A stretch of DNA of 12,719 nucleotides from Larix sibirica (GCA_004151065.3 NWUY0300051207.1:1-12719); one strand, 5' to 3'; shown: positions 1-7,947, numbered from the stretch's first letter. Program-made: numbers and translations. Notes: generated by a model from the letters alone, not told the origin.

Positions 1-264
1 AGGCAAGTAAATGACAACTCTATGAGTTGGAAAGAGCATGCTTTGACACATAATGCCCCTGAAGGAGATTTTGCTTTACATAATATTACTACTTTTCAAG
101 AATCTCTTAATCAAATCAATGTTTTATCTACGTATCCTCACATTCCTAGATTTTTATTTCCACCTGAATTGCCTAATCAACAAGAAAATGATCCTTCTCA
201 CATTCCTAGTTTTTTAGAATATTTTGCCAATGGGTTAGAGAGCATGAGCATTCCAGTACCTTAA
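1..264 (+). CDS. C-terminal part of an unrecognised open frame, running in from the left edge
   Basis: The frame is open from base 1 to a TAA at 262-264, giving 87 codons. The first ATG is at 22, but nothing marks it as a true start, so this may be the tail of a longer protein. The product is rich in Pro, Phe and Asn. It contains two related segments, PHIPRFLFPP and SHIPSFLEYF, that lie 20 codons apart. The underlying 13-base repeat ctcacattcctag occurs at 137-149 and 197-209, exactly 60 bases apart. I see no catalytic motif, membrane segment or zinc ligand set, and I do not recognise a family. It could be the end of a transposon protein or a chance open frame in AT-rich DNA. The in-frame repeat and the length slightly favour a once-coding origin. 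Confidence 0.3.
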   Translation, partial: RQVNDNSMSWKEHALTHNAPEGDFALHNITTFQESLNQINVLSTYPHIPRFLFPPELPNQQENDPSHIPSFLEYFANGLESMSIPVP

Positions 265-803
265 GGGGAAGGAACTAGCCATAGCTATGATCTATTTATA
301 GGCATGATATATTGCAATGGATCTAGCACTATCTCATTAATATTTGGCATTGACTCATTGTTAATTGGCATTGTTTGGGTGTGTTATTTACATTTTAATC
401 AAAGTTATGAAATTCTATGATTTCATGTCTTCTTGTTATCCAAAGTTTTTGTTCATTCTCAACTTTACCTCTTATTCTAGATGCAACAATAGAATCCTTG
501 AACCTCACGATGAGAATTGAATTGAGCTCTAGCAATATTTTTTCTATCACTCAAGATTTGGTATTTCCTTGTTCTCCAAGTCTACATGTCATCTAGCTCT
601 ACCAATTATCTATTCCTTTGGAAATGCATCTTAATGCCTTTGGTGGTGGTGCATTGGAATGGCTCATAAATTTTTTATTCCTTTAGTAGTGCCACTTGAT
701 TCCCTTTGATGATGGCGCATTAACATAGATCATCACATCCCCTTCACCATGACTCCAAATACAAACCCTATTAGTAATAGAATTCTCGTGGATTCACCCA
801 TTA
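265..803. other. Unannotated spacer with one short degenerate repeat
   Basis: No gene, RNA or mobile element is recognisable here. The only structure seen is a 19-base motif, cctttggtggtggtgcatt at 637-655, repeated with three substitutions at 703-721, 66 bases later. A weaker version lies between them near 680. The sequence may be the 3' flank of whatever the left-edge open frame belongs to. Confidence 0.5.
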
Positions 804-1109
804 TATAGTGTTATTTAATCCTTAAATTTCGAACACAAACATGTATATCGAGATTTATAATACAAGAAATGGAGAATTATAGCATAGAATACCAAGCACA
901 ACAAAAATTGAAATGAAATGATGCAGAATAAACCCTTGTATTACGATAATGCAATAGAAAGCAATTTTCCGTTGCATCTTAAGGTGGGGAGGCCTTTCAC
1001 TTGAGCCAGGCTCCAAATACAACAATACTTGACAAAAAAATCCACAGCCTCCAATTCTTTAAATAAGATTCCAATAGAAAAAACCCTAACAACTTGTGGT
1101 CCAATAATT

Positions 1110-1118
1110 AATGAGTAC
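1110..1118. repeat. Left target-site duplication of the SINE
   Basis: The 9-mer aatgagtac occurs here and again at 1335-1343, exactly flanking the SINE. The intact 5' LTR has a single copy of this word at the corresponding place (attaatgagtacc, near 10138), so it is the pre-insertion target sequence. Confidence 0.75.
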
Positions 1119-1334
1119 CATCCCCCAAGGTGTAGACCAGTTGGCGACATGGTGCACTGTTAAGGTACTCCTTGTGATGTTGTGGGTTCAAGCCTCAAAT
1201 AGCTTGTCAACCTATGTAGGGGTAGTCTGGGTGCACATAGGGATATAGTGGTAGCAGATGAGAATCAACCCTGTGTCACGCGAGTACAAGCGCCACCCCA
1301 GTTTTTGATTCCCTCGTAAAAAAAATAGAAAATA
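1119..1334 (+). mobile_element. tRNA-type SINE inserted in the 3' LTR
   Basis: This 216-base block is absent from the other LTR and is bounded by the 9-base duplication aatgagtac. It has the layout of a tRNA-derived SINE on the plus strand. A promoter B box, ggttcaagcc, is at 1185-1194 and matches the GGTTCRANNCC type. A weaker A-box-like segment, tggcgacatgg, lies at 1142-1152, 43 bases upstream, which is normal spacing. A body of about 120 bases follows, ending in an A-rich tail (1318-1334, aaaaaaaatagaaaat). RNA polymerase III transcription and LINE-borrowed retroposition are what this family does; activity cannot be judged here. It is not a tRNA gene, as no cloverleaf is visible. I cannot assign it to a named SINE family. 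Confidence 0.8.
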
Positions 1335-1343
1335 AATGAGTAC
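1335..1343. repeat. Right target-site duplication of the SINE
   Basis: This is the second exact copy of aatgagtac. It directly follows the A-rich SINE tail, and LTR sequence (ctagtgggtc, matching cgagtgggcc in the 5' LTR) resumes beyond it. Confidence 0.75.
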
Positions 1344-1502
1344 TAACTATCTAGTGGGTCTTAATTAAAAGAGACCATTTTTACGTTAGTTAATTACACA
1401 CTACTATCTAATAAACCTTATTCAAAGGATATTGCGACATACATTAATTGACTAATTTATATGTTTCCTAAAGTAGGGAGGTTAGGGTCAAGAGCAATAT
1501 CA

Positions 1503-1927
1503 TCATTGAGGCTAGAGGTGAGGAAATTGTTGTAGAAACCTTGTTGGTTCCCATGTGGCATCTTTTGGTTGCGTATATTTCCATTGGATTAAGAATTATT
1601 TTACTGTGTGCTTGGGAAATTGACACTTTCTGGTATCCAATACTACTTTCAGCTAGAGCCAAATGGATACTTTTTCATCAAGTTCTGGTAACTTGCTATG
1701 GAATTTACAATTTGATCCTACAACCTTTTTTAGGCAAGACACATGAAATAATAGATGAATCTTGGAGTGATTTGGAAGAGCTTGCTTGTAGGCCACCTAT
1801 TCAATGTGTTGTATGATCTTGTAGGGTCCATAGAACTCCAGTGCTAGCTTTGGTGGAGGTTATTTTTGAGTGATGTTTGTTTATAAGTTTGAAGGTGAAG
1901 AAACACATGATCATCTTTTGGAAATTA
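1503..1927 (-). pseudogene. Integrase C-terminal domain and chromodomain remnant
   Basis: Reading the minus strand with frame changes, recognisable pieces appear in the order expected for a chromovirus integrase tail. DHVFLHLQTYKQTSLKN is the start of the C-terminal SH3-like fold. EFYGPYKIIQ, near 1835-1800, corresponds to the FYGPY motif. HSKIHLLFHVSCLKK, near 1765-1735, corresponds to the HNVFHVS-type motif. ELPELDEK is near 1675, and KDATWEPTRFLQQFPHL, around 1568-1518, is the end of a chromodomain. In the live element this part guides integration toward particular chromatin. Several frameshifts and stops separate the pieces, and the usual aromatic cage before the last motif is unreadable. 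The remnant ends only a few codons from the LTR boundary. A plus-strand open frame at 1541-1816 is antisense to it and is not a gene. Confidence 0.75.
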
Positions 1928-2787
1928 TTACTTTGATAAATGTTGATCTTTTTTATGTTTCATTCTATTTTGAGCCATAACCAAATTATTCTTAAGTGTG
2001 TGGAGAATAGATTCTCTAGTGTGAAGAGTACTATCCATTGCATGAACCTTGAAATCTCTTGGTAAATAGGAAACCACTAGCAAGGGATTTTGGCCATATA
2101 TGAATTCACATGGTGCCATTTTGGTAGCTCCATGCTAATTGGTATTATACCACCATGTTGCAAGAGGAAGCTGTTGTGCCCATTGGTGCATCTTTTATGA
2201 AGTGAAGAATCTCAAATAGGTTTCTAAGCACTTATTTACTACTTATATTTAACCATTTGTTTGGGGGTGATAGGTCATGCTTAATTTCAACGTGGTTTCA
2301 ACTGGATACCCTAAAGTTTAAATATCTCTCATCAAAAGACGCTCGTGACGGTAGGGTCCCAATCATTTGCCATGTAACTTAGAAATATAATCTTTGAAGA
2401 CTTGGGAAACTAATGATGGTGTGAAAAGGCACAAAAGTGAGCATTTATGGAAAGACGATCAATTAACACCATGATGTTTGATTCATTATTAGCTCTAGGA
2501 AGCCCCACTATAAAACCCATAGAGATATAAATCCATGTATGGGTCTAGATTGGAAGTGGCTACAAGGCCCCTGGCGACTTCACCGCCTCACCCTTGTGTT
2601 ATTGGAAAGTGTCATGGATCAAGACAATGTTTTGGGTGTCTATTTTCATGCCTTCCCAAAAGAATGAGTGCTTAATTATTTTATAGGTTTTATGAAATCC
2701 AGAGTGATATATTATGGGTGATGAATTTAATTCCTCTAGGATCCATTATTTTAAGTTAGAATTCAATGCTAGAAAAATGTGTTCTTT
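1928..2787 (-). pseudogene. Integrase remnant: zinc-binding domain and catalytic core
   Basis: Order along the minus strand: ILEELNSSPIIYHSGF and FFWEGMK (about 2735-2630) are the HHCC zinc domain. Its first His is now Asn, and the Cys-x2-Cys pair reads HDTF. The RNase H-like core follows. WIYISMGFIVGLPRANN has Gly (codon 2515-2517) where the first catalytic Asp belongs. NDWDPTVTS keeps the second Asp (2362-2364). SMTYHPQTNG is followed by stops, one exactly at the position of the catalytic Glu (TAA at 2243-2245). After VVNKCLETYLRFF and WAQQLPLATWWYNTN comes an open stretch to 1928, from MAPCEFIYGQNP to MAQNRMKHKKDQ. The normal role is inserting the cDNA into the host genome; this copy cannot do so. 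The family call rests on several motifs in the right order. Confidence 0.85.
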
Positions 2788-3208
2788 TTACTGCATTGTA
2801 TCTTGGTGCCATTTATACCCTATAGGAGGGTTCAGGTCTTCTTGAATCCTTTGGATGAATTGCACTATAGTGGCATTCACCATCCATTCTTGACACGCTT
2901 CCTCGAGCCAACCCAACATTGGTAAGGATAATGGAAACAAGGATCCCTCATCCTCAAATTTCTGTGGCATAGCATCAACCACCACATTTTCTCTACCCTT
3001 CTTATATATAATCTCATAATCATGCTCCATAATATTAGTAACCCACTTATGTTTCTCTGATAGTGACAACCTTTGTTTAAGGAAATATTTTAAACTATGA
3101 TGGTTAGTCTTGATCTAAAAATGTCTACCTATTAGATATGGGTTCCATGTCTCAATTGCATGAAGAATGACCATCATATTTTTTCATATGTATATTTGCC
3201 CAAATTTC

Positions 3209-3217
3209 GATCACATA
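3209..3217. repeat. Target-site duplication flanking the RNase H insertion
   Basis: The 9-mer gatcacata here recurs at 3519-3527. On the minus strand it encodes the Cys-Asp of the RNase H motif, which is therefore present twice (LCDQ before and CDRN after the insertion), as expected when an insertion duplicates its target. Confidence 0.6.
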
Positions 3218-3518
3218 TTGTATGAGAGGAAAACATGTTCCGAATTATTAAACCCAATGTTTTGTACTTCCACATGAGTCCATCATCAGGGGATCTCATT
3301 GCTTATGCTTGAGATTAAATCAATTGAGTCCAAAGAGCGATCATAAATATTTGATTGTATCATAAATAATTTTAATTCGGCTTAGTGGAGTGGCTAATTT
3401 GATTGATTATTGGTTTCCATGTGCCACTTAATTTTAAGCTATCATCCCTAGTTAATGTATTCTTCCACTTCTCGATTTCAACAGCCTCTTTAACACTTCT
3501 ATTGATATAGTGTTCTTT
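3218..3518. mobile_element. Unclassified 301-base insertion in RNase H
   Basis: The block separates two halves of one RNase H motif and is flanked by a 9-base direct repeat, so it looks like a transposition event after the retrotransposon landed. It has no open frame of note, no terminal inverted repeat that I can see, no A-rich tail and no pol III B box. A SINE of unusual type, a non-autonomous DNA element with decayed ends, or a filler fragment are all possible. Orientation is undetermined. Confidence 0.55.
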
Positions 3519-3660
3519 GATCACATAACTATTTATTAGCGAATGTTAAAGGGTGTCCTTGCATCAATACTACTCTAGGACCTCTTCCAGAAGCATCACA
3601 TTCTAAGGTAAAATCCTTAGTGAATTGGGCACTGTTAATACTCGAGTAGCACACATGGAA

Positions 3661-4612
3661 TCCTTTAAGGCTGATAAGGAATGCTCAACTTCTTCTCTCT
3701 AGATAAAGGCATTAGTTTTTAGCAAGGAATTTAAAAGAGTTTCAATTTTGCCATATTTTTTCACAAACTTTCTGTAGTATCCCATAAGTCCTAGTAACCC
3801 ACACAAGCTCTTTAGGATCTTCTGGCATGGACAGTATTGCATAGTCACCACTTTCTTTGTGTCCACTCATACTCCTTCCTGACTCACATTGTGATCCAAG
3901 TATTCAACCTCGAAAACCCCAAAAATCATGTTTTCACAAATAATTGGTGGTCCCTCAATAATTGCAAGGCACAATCAACATGCTCTAGGTGTCATCCCAT
4001 GTTGTGATGTAGATCAAGATATCACCAAAGAATCCCATCACAAAATTATTGAGGAAAGGTCATAATATATTGTTCATGAGGCTCTAAAAGGTGAATGGAG
4101 CATTGCAAAGGAAAAAGGCACCAGTAAAAACTCATAAGACCTTCATGGGTGTGGAAAGTTGTCTTATGGATGTCTACCTATTTCTTCCTTATTTGGTGGT
4201 ATCCTAAGCGAATGCCTAGTTTATTGAAAAAATTGGCTCCATGAATCTCATCCAAGAAATCATCAATGAATAAAATAAGAAATATATCCTTGAGATTCAA
4301 CTTATTGAGAGCCATAAAATGAGGACACATGCACCAAGCACCTTCCCTTTTCAATACAATAACCACCGGTGAGGGATAAGGGCTTGTATTCAAATGAATG
4401 ATGTTAGCCTCTAACAACTTCTTAATGATCTTTTGTGCAAAAGGGTGCCTATAAGGGCATACATTGGGGGGTTGGCTGCTTGAAGTTAGTGGAATACCAT
4501 GGTCTTGCTCCCCACGAGACAGTGGTAAACCTTTAGGTGTTTCAAAAAGCTCTTGGCATTTAGGGTGAAATAGTTGCAAGTTAGGATGAATGTCTTCTGG
4601 GGTTGTGTCCAC
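3661..4612 (-). pseudogene. Reverse transcriptase remnant
   Basis: The open part, 4178-4612, covers the fingers and early palm: ELFETPKGLPLSRGEQDHGI, YRHPFAQK, SPYPSPVVIVLK, ALNKLNLKD and FFNKLGIRLGYHQIRKK. In the last, Gly (codon 4214-4216) replaces the catalytic Asp of the LDLRSGYHQ-type motif. A few residues are missing after FAQK. Below 4178, frames change: YEFLLVPFSFAM (about 4137-4100), then GFFGDILIY (4009-4035). The second is the FFDD/YMDD box with its first Asp changed to Gly (4024-4026). The thumb follows as VFEVEYLDHNVSQEGV (about 3920-3870) and LLGLMGYYRKFVKKYG (about 3800-3750). Two catalytic Asp residues are lost, so the enzyme is dead even if the frame were open. The plus-strand frames over this area are shadows. 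Confidence 0.9.
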
Positions 4613-5131
4613 TACTTGTATGTAATGAATTGTGCAATAATACCCAAGTGACCTTTCTTCAATAATGTATCCATATGGTGGGAGGTGATAGTTTTAGGAG
4701 AACCTAAGGTGATCCCATGGACAATGTTTGTACCCTTCCTTAGTGAAGTTTATGTATAGTTCCTTGAAATCCATGGTGACATGACCCAAATTATGTAGTC
4801 ATTATGCTCCCAAAACTACATCACAACCACCCATTTCAATAACAAACCTGTGCATTTTGAGATGGTAGTCACCCATTTGGAGTTTCACATTTTCACATCC
4901 ATCTCCAAATTTCAACATACCGCCATTTGCTATCATAATTTGGAAATTTGGTATAGGACAAACATAGCAATGGGTTTCTTCTACCACTCTTCTAGGAATA
5001 AAATTGCAAGTATAGTGGTGCTTGATGTGGCCTATTAGCTTCATTGTTTGGGGTGTTGAGAAACCTGATAAGGCATGGAGACATATTTGGGGTTCCTCAC
5101 CTAGATCTTGCAAAGTGATGTCATCTTCCAT
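4613..5131 (-). pseudogene. Retroviral-type aspartic protease remnant and linker to reverse transcriptase
   Basis: An open frame at 4802-5131 reads ICLHALSGFSTPQTMKLIG, HIKHHYTCNFIPRRVVEE, FQIMIANGG, KLQMGDYHLK and MGGCDVVLGA. Together these are the pepsin-like retroelement protease fold. The Asp-Ser-Gly catalytic segment should stand between IKH and the CNFI segment. Instead HHY joins directly to TCNFI (around 5011-5016), an apparent in-frame loss of about nine codons. After a stop, the linker continues to 4613 with MSPWISRNYT and then GSPKTITSHHMDTLLKKGH, with further stops. The normal protein cleaves the Gag-Pol polyprotein; this copy has no active-site Asp. The plus-strand frame at 4850-5038 is antisense noise. 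Confidence 0.85.
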
Positions 5132-5492
5132 TAGCGAGTAGTATCCTCCACTTCTGGTTCTTGAGTTCCTTCAATTGTTATGTCTTATGGGTGGTATTGT
5201 GGGGATAAACCTGTTTGGAATAAATTCTATCTTTACATTTATGCCCTTTAAAATAGTTTTCATAAGAGTTATATAAATGTTTGAGGTGTTGATGTTATGC
5301 CATCTCTTCTGGAGACAACTTTTGGATTTTTAATGGCGGAGAATTGGAGTTTCAAGGAGTAGGTTCCATTGGGGGAATAGTACAAGTAATAAATGAAGGT
5401 ATTTCACTTTAGGTGTTGATCATTGTCTTGGCTTCTCTAGCTCTATCACAATCTTCCAACCATGTTTAGGGGCATTGCATTATAACATGAAC
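5132..5492 (-). pseudogene. Gag C-terminal part with decayed zinc knuckle
   Basis: From the array side the minus strand reads HVIMQCP, a stop, TWLEDCDRAREAKTM (about 5484-5425), then SEIPSFI, then SPPLKIQKLSPEEMA, then LKHLYNSYENYFKGHKCKD (about 5285-5232). The last is the CCHC nucleocapsid knuckle of plant gypsy Gag. Its His (5241-5243) and final Cys (5235-5237) remain, but the first two Cys are gone (the second is now Ser, 5265-5267). The family role is packaging RNA into particles. The piece from about 5230 to 5132 is the spacer toward protease, with stops. The call is based on the order of motifs between the gag array and the protease. Confidence 0.75.
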
Positions 5493-6339
5493 ACAGGTTT
5501 AGGGAAACGTTGGAGAAAAACAATTGAACATGGGTTTTCCTTCTCTTATAATGATTCTTCCTGTGAAATATGAATAACACTATTATCTCTCTCCATGGAA
5601 GAGAAATATTAGATGAGACTCACTAGTTTGAAAAATTANTTTTAAGGAGGGCTCGAAGGTTGGCATATCTATCTTTACATGATGGCTTCGCCTCTTTATC
5701 TTCGACCTCCTCAAGAGATCTTGTTTTCCGGTTGCTCCCTGAGGATGGGCCTTGCATTAAAGGCCATAAATGTTGGAGAAAAAACAATTGAACACATGTT
5801 TTCCTTATCTTATGATTAATCTATATGTGAAATATGAATAACACTATTATTTATCTCCATGGAAGAGAAATATTAGATGAGACTCACTAGTTTGAAAAAT
5901 TATTTTTAAGGAGGGCTCGAAGGTTGGCATATCTATCTTAGAATGACAGATTTGCCTCTTTATTTTCAACCTCCTCAAACGATCTTGTTTACTAGTTTCT
6001 CCCTGAGGATGGGCGTTGCATTAAAGGTGAAAAATGTTGGATAAAAAACATTTGAACACAAGTTTTCCTTCTCATATAATTATTCTTCCTGTGAAATATG
6101 AATAACACTATTATATCTCTCCATGGAAGAGAAATATTATATGAGACTCGCCAATTTGAAAAATTATGTTTAAGGAGGGATCAAAGGTTGGTGGATCTGT
6201 ATTTACATGACAGGTTCACCTTTTTATCTTCAAATTCCTCAAACAATATTGTTTTTTGGTTGCTCCCTCGAGGACGGGCCTTGCATTAAAGGCCAAAAAT
6301 GTTGGAGAAAAAACAATTGAATATAGGTTTTCCTTCACT
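5493..6339. repeat. Tandem array of about 264-base units within gag
   Basis: Successive units start at gttgga-type words at 5509, 5772, 6036 and 6301, giving periods of 263, 264 and 265. There are three full units and a fourth that stops after about 40 bases. Shared words include ttccttctcttataat, tgaaatatgaataacacta, ctccatggaagagaaatatta and gccttgcattaaagg. The array sits between gag pieces that are normally adjacent (AHL on the right, HVIMQCP on the left). On the minus strand each unit contains an ARP segment followed by a Thr-Lys-rich run, resembling the gag stretch just beyond the break. The unit may therefore be an internal gag duplication of 88 codons. Unit 1 has an N at 5639, where units 2 and 3 read t. 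Confidence 0.75.
5639..5639. other. Single ambiguous base (N) inside repeat unit 1
   Basis: Sequence on both sides runs continuously when compared with units 2 and 3, where the base is t, so this looks like an uncalled base and not a break. Confidence 0.8.
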
Positions 6340-6780
6340 TATAAATGTGCTCTAACTATCATTTTAAGGCCATTGATGAAACATTATTTAAAAATAATAA
6401 TAGAGGCCCTCTATATGGATTTCCAATTGCTCAAAGGTTGTAATATAGTCCATCACTATGTCGTTCTGGCATAATTTTATCAGTCATCGCAGGTAGTGAA
6501 TGTCATGTTCAAAATGATAATGAAGGATCTTCACAAATTGTGTCCAAGGAATGTAGCTATGATTAGGCTTATGATACCATTGACACCATTGACACCATTC
6601 CCAACATTACGAGTCTAAATATAAGACCCCCACTTTTAATTTTTGGAGATCATTAATAATTCCATGAAAATAAAAATAGTGTTCCATTTGGGTAACCCAA
6701 CCCAAGGGATCTCATCCAACAAATTTGCGTGTGTATACCTTCAGAAAGTGGTGCCACGAATTGTTATCTTAAAAAGGTGG
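6340..6780 (-). pseudogene. Gag N-terminal half, copy 1
   Basis: The minus strand encodes the capsid-like part of a plant gypsy Gag. Peptides read here include a WVNQMEHYF-type segment, the WTQFVKILHYHFE-type segment (around 6530) and an ITAFEQLEIHIEGLY-type segment, and the copy ends at AHL next to the repeat array. Compared with the second copy at 7951-8388, this one has an extra base near 6745-6750 that shifts the frame at the start. It also has one extra 9-base accattgac unit (6576-6593). Stops are frequent. The family role is assembling the particle. Plus-strand open frames across 6256-6474 and 6643-6924 are antisense shadows. Confidence 0.7.
6576..6599. repeat. Short 9-base tandem repeat (accattgac) in gag copy 1
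   Basis: Two full units and a 6-base partial unit are present; copy 2 (near 8184) has one unit fewer. It is a slippage difference that helps tell the two blocks apart. Confidence 0.7.
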
Positions 6781-7873
6781 AGGTTGGGTATTTGGAAAGA
6801 GTGTAAAAGACCTGCACTTCATTTTCAAATGGTTCTCTGTTTGGATCCTCTTTTGTTGCATCTAAACCCATGCATTTACATAACCCTTCCAATATTTGGC
6901 TCTACCGATCCATATTGGTGTTGATACTTGTGAATGAAAGCTACAAGTACACGATCATTTTTTAATATTCGTAGGTGCCATGTATGGTTCAATGTTTTGG
7001 TTCTCCTTGGATGGTCACTAGTGAGTATGGACCATGGGACCACTTATGTTCTGTAAAGTATTAACACCAACTTATCACAAAATGACTGATGGATAAAGAG
7101 AAGTATTTTGAGATGTACCCCAAAATAATGTATTTCTGGGTCCAAACAAAAAGGGCTATTGTAGATGTATACTAACATGATCAACATGACGCAATGATGC
7201 TTTTGAGATGGGTCTCCCACAATGGTGTCAATGGGTCACCATACGTTTTTTATGCTGGTGGGATTAGTACTCCCGATTGAATATTACGACACTAACATAA
7301 TTACCAAATTATTTTTGGATACAAATATTGGGGAATTTCAGTGGTTGATCATAGAGGACATGGTTTCCAACGTCTTGAGGAAAATGTAATTACAAATACT
7401 ATGGAACTATTATATACTTGTAGGGTCCAATAGTAGTACTTGACCCAATATCTTGGGGCACTAACTAAGGAATATTAACCTTATCTGTACTATCTAGCTA
7501 CCCAATTAATAGAGCGTAATCTTCTTGAGTGTTAAGCTTAATGCCACTATAGCAACAAGATGGTCAATTGGATTATCTAAAGTTATTTTCATGTTTCTCT
7601 GGGGACTTTCAATATACTCGAGGGTGCGTGGAAGTGAGATTCCATATAAAAGTGCTATATGATGTGGTACTACTCAAAGGGGTTAGAAGGGTTTCCAGCC
7701 AGGTGAAACCACTTGTATTTCTTGCATGTAGTCTTCACCGACCATAGTTTTATCCATAAAATGAAAAATATCTGTGTGATTTAAAGATGTTGGAACACAT
7801 CTCTATCCTAAAAAAAATCTACAAATTATGTAGGGGTTCATGGCAAGGAACATGCTCTGATACCACTTGTAGT
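6781..7873 (-). other. Leader between primer site and gag, copy 1
   Basis: About 1.1 kb lies between the primer-binding site (7854-7865) and the first recognisable gag motif, which is longer than the usual leader plus gag start by several hundred bases. No domain is recognisable in it. A short frame near the LTR side begins MVGEDYMQEIQV (about 7740-7705). The stretch tacgacactaacataattaccaa (7285-7307) resembles the outer end of the 5' LTR, and tgtagggtcc (from 7419) resembles its inner end. An unrecognised older insertion may therefore be buried here. The last six bases before the N (7868-7873) are the first bases of an LTR. Confidence 0.55.
7854..7865 (-). promoter_or_regulatory. Primer-binding site (tRNA-iMet type), copy 1
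   Basis: The minus strand reads TGGTATCAGAGC, the classic complement of the 3' end of plant initiator Met tRNA used to prime reverse transcription. It lies two bases inside the LTR edge (CTACA, then AG). The LTR that should follow is cut off by the N at 7874. Confidence 0.85.
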
Positions 7874-7874
7874 N
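7874..7874. other. Single N at a sequence discontinuity
   Basis: To the left the sequence has just entered an LTR (tgtagt). To the right it jumps to the middle of a gag repeat unit (cctcgaggacggg, otherwise at 6266). This is a junction, not a miscalled base. Confidence 0.8.
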
Positions 7875-7947
7875 CCTCGAGGACGGGCCTTGCATTAAAG
7901 GCCAAAAACGTTGGAGAAAAAACAATTGAATATAGGTTTTCCTTCAC
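7875..7947. repeat. Partial gag repeat unit at the left end of copy 2
   Basis: It matches 6266-6339 closely (one clear substitution, aaaatg to aaaacg), starting abruptly inside the 264-base unit at the N. Confidence 0.75.

Larger units (their letters stand above)
804..1502 (-). repeat. 3' LTR of the chromovirus, split by a SINE
   Basis: This segment aligns with 9834-10307 through blocks such as aataaacccttg, cctttcacttgag, ggctccaaatacaa, aaaccctaac and attaatgagtacc. It runs 699 bases. Subtracting the SINE and one copy of its target duplication (225 bases) gives 474, the same as the other LTR. The terminal TG on the plus-strand left side has decayed to TA at 804-805. The right end (minus-strand start) reads TGATATTGCTC, a mutated form of TGTTAGTGTCC. 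The pol remnant runs almost directly into it, which suggests that sequence between pol and the LTR, including the polypurine tract, has been deleted or has decayed. Confidence 0.8.
2788..3660 (-). pseudogene. RNase H remnant, interrupted by a 301-base insertion
   Basis: The upstream part (about 3628-3519) reads FTKDFTLECDASGRGP through LTFANK, a stop and LCDQ. It keeps the first catalytic Asp in CDAS. After the insertion at 3218-3518 the domain resumes as CDRNLGKYTYEK. It then shifts frame by one missing base at the place of the catalytic Glu and continues as MMVILHAIETWNPYLIGRHF, a stop and IKTNHHSLKYFL. Asn (3103-3105) replaces a catalytic Asp. The last part, 2788-3069, is open: KWVTNIMEHDYEIIYKK, then ENVVVDAMPQKFEDEGS, which keeps the final Asp. 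It ends in the connector to integrase (WLEEACQEWM and EDLNPPIGYKW). The living enzyme degrades the RNA strand during reverse transcription; this one lacks two of four catalytic residues. Confidence 0.85.

Noticed and set aside
1185-1194. B-box-like word as evidence of a tRNA gene
   Set aside because: No acceptor stem or cloverleaf can be drawn around it, and the A-rich tail and target duplication fit a SINE.
1541-1816. 91-codon plus-strand open frame
   Set aside because: It lies antisense to the integrase-chromodomain remnant, whose motifs on the minus strand are clear. The plus-strand product has no recognisable domain.
5493-6339. The 264-base array as a CRISPR or centromeric satellite
   Set aside because: The units are contiguous without spacers, number only about three, and sit inside gag of a plant retroelement. 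CRISPR is excluded and a long satellite is not shown.
6571-6580. Additional primer-site-like word (minus TGGTATCAT) near 6571-6580 and in copy 2
   Set aside because: Only eight bases match the initiator-Met-tRNA site, and the word falls inside the gag reading frame (the WCQWYHK segment) with no LTR beside it.
6256-6924. Plus-strand open frames in copy 1 and their counterparts at 7787-8053 and 8326-8526
   Set aside because: They recur in both copies only because the DNA is duplicated. The minus strand encodes gag motifs there, so these are antisense shadows.
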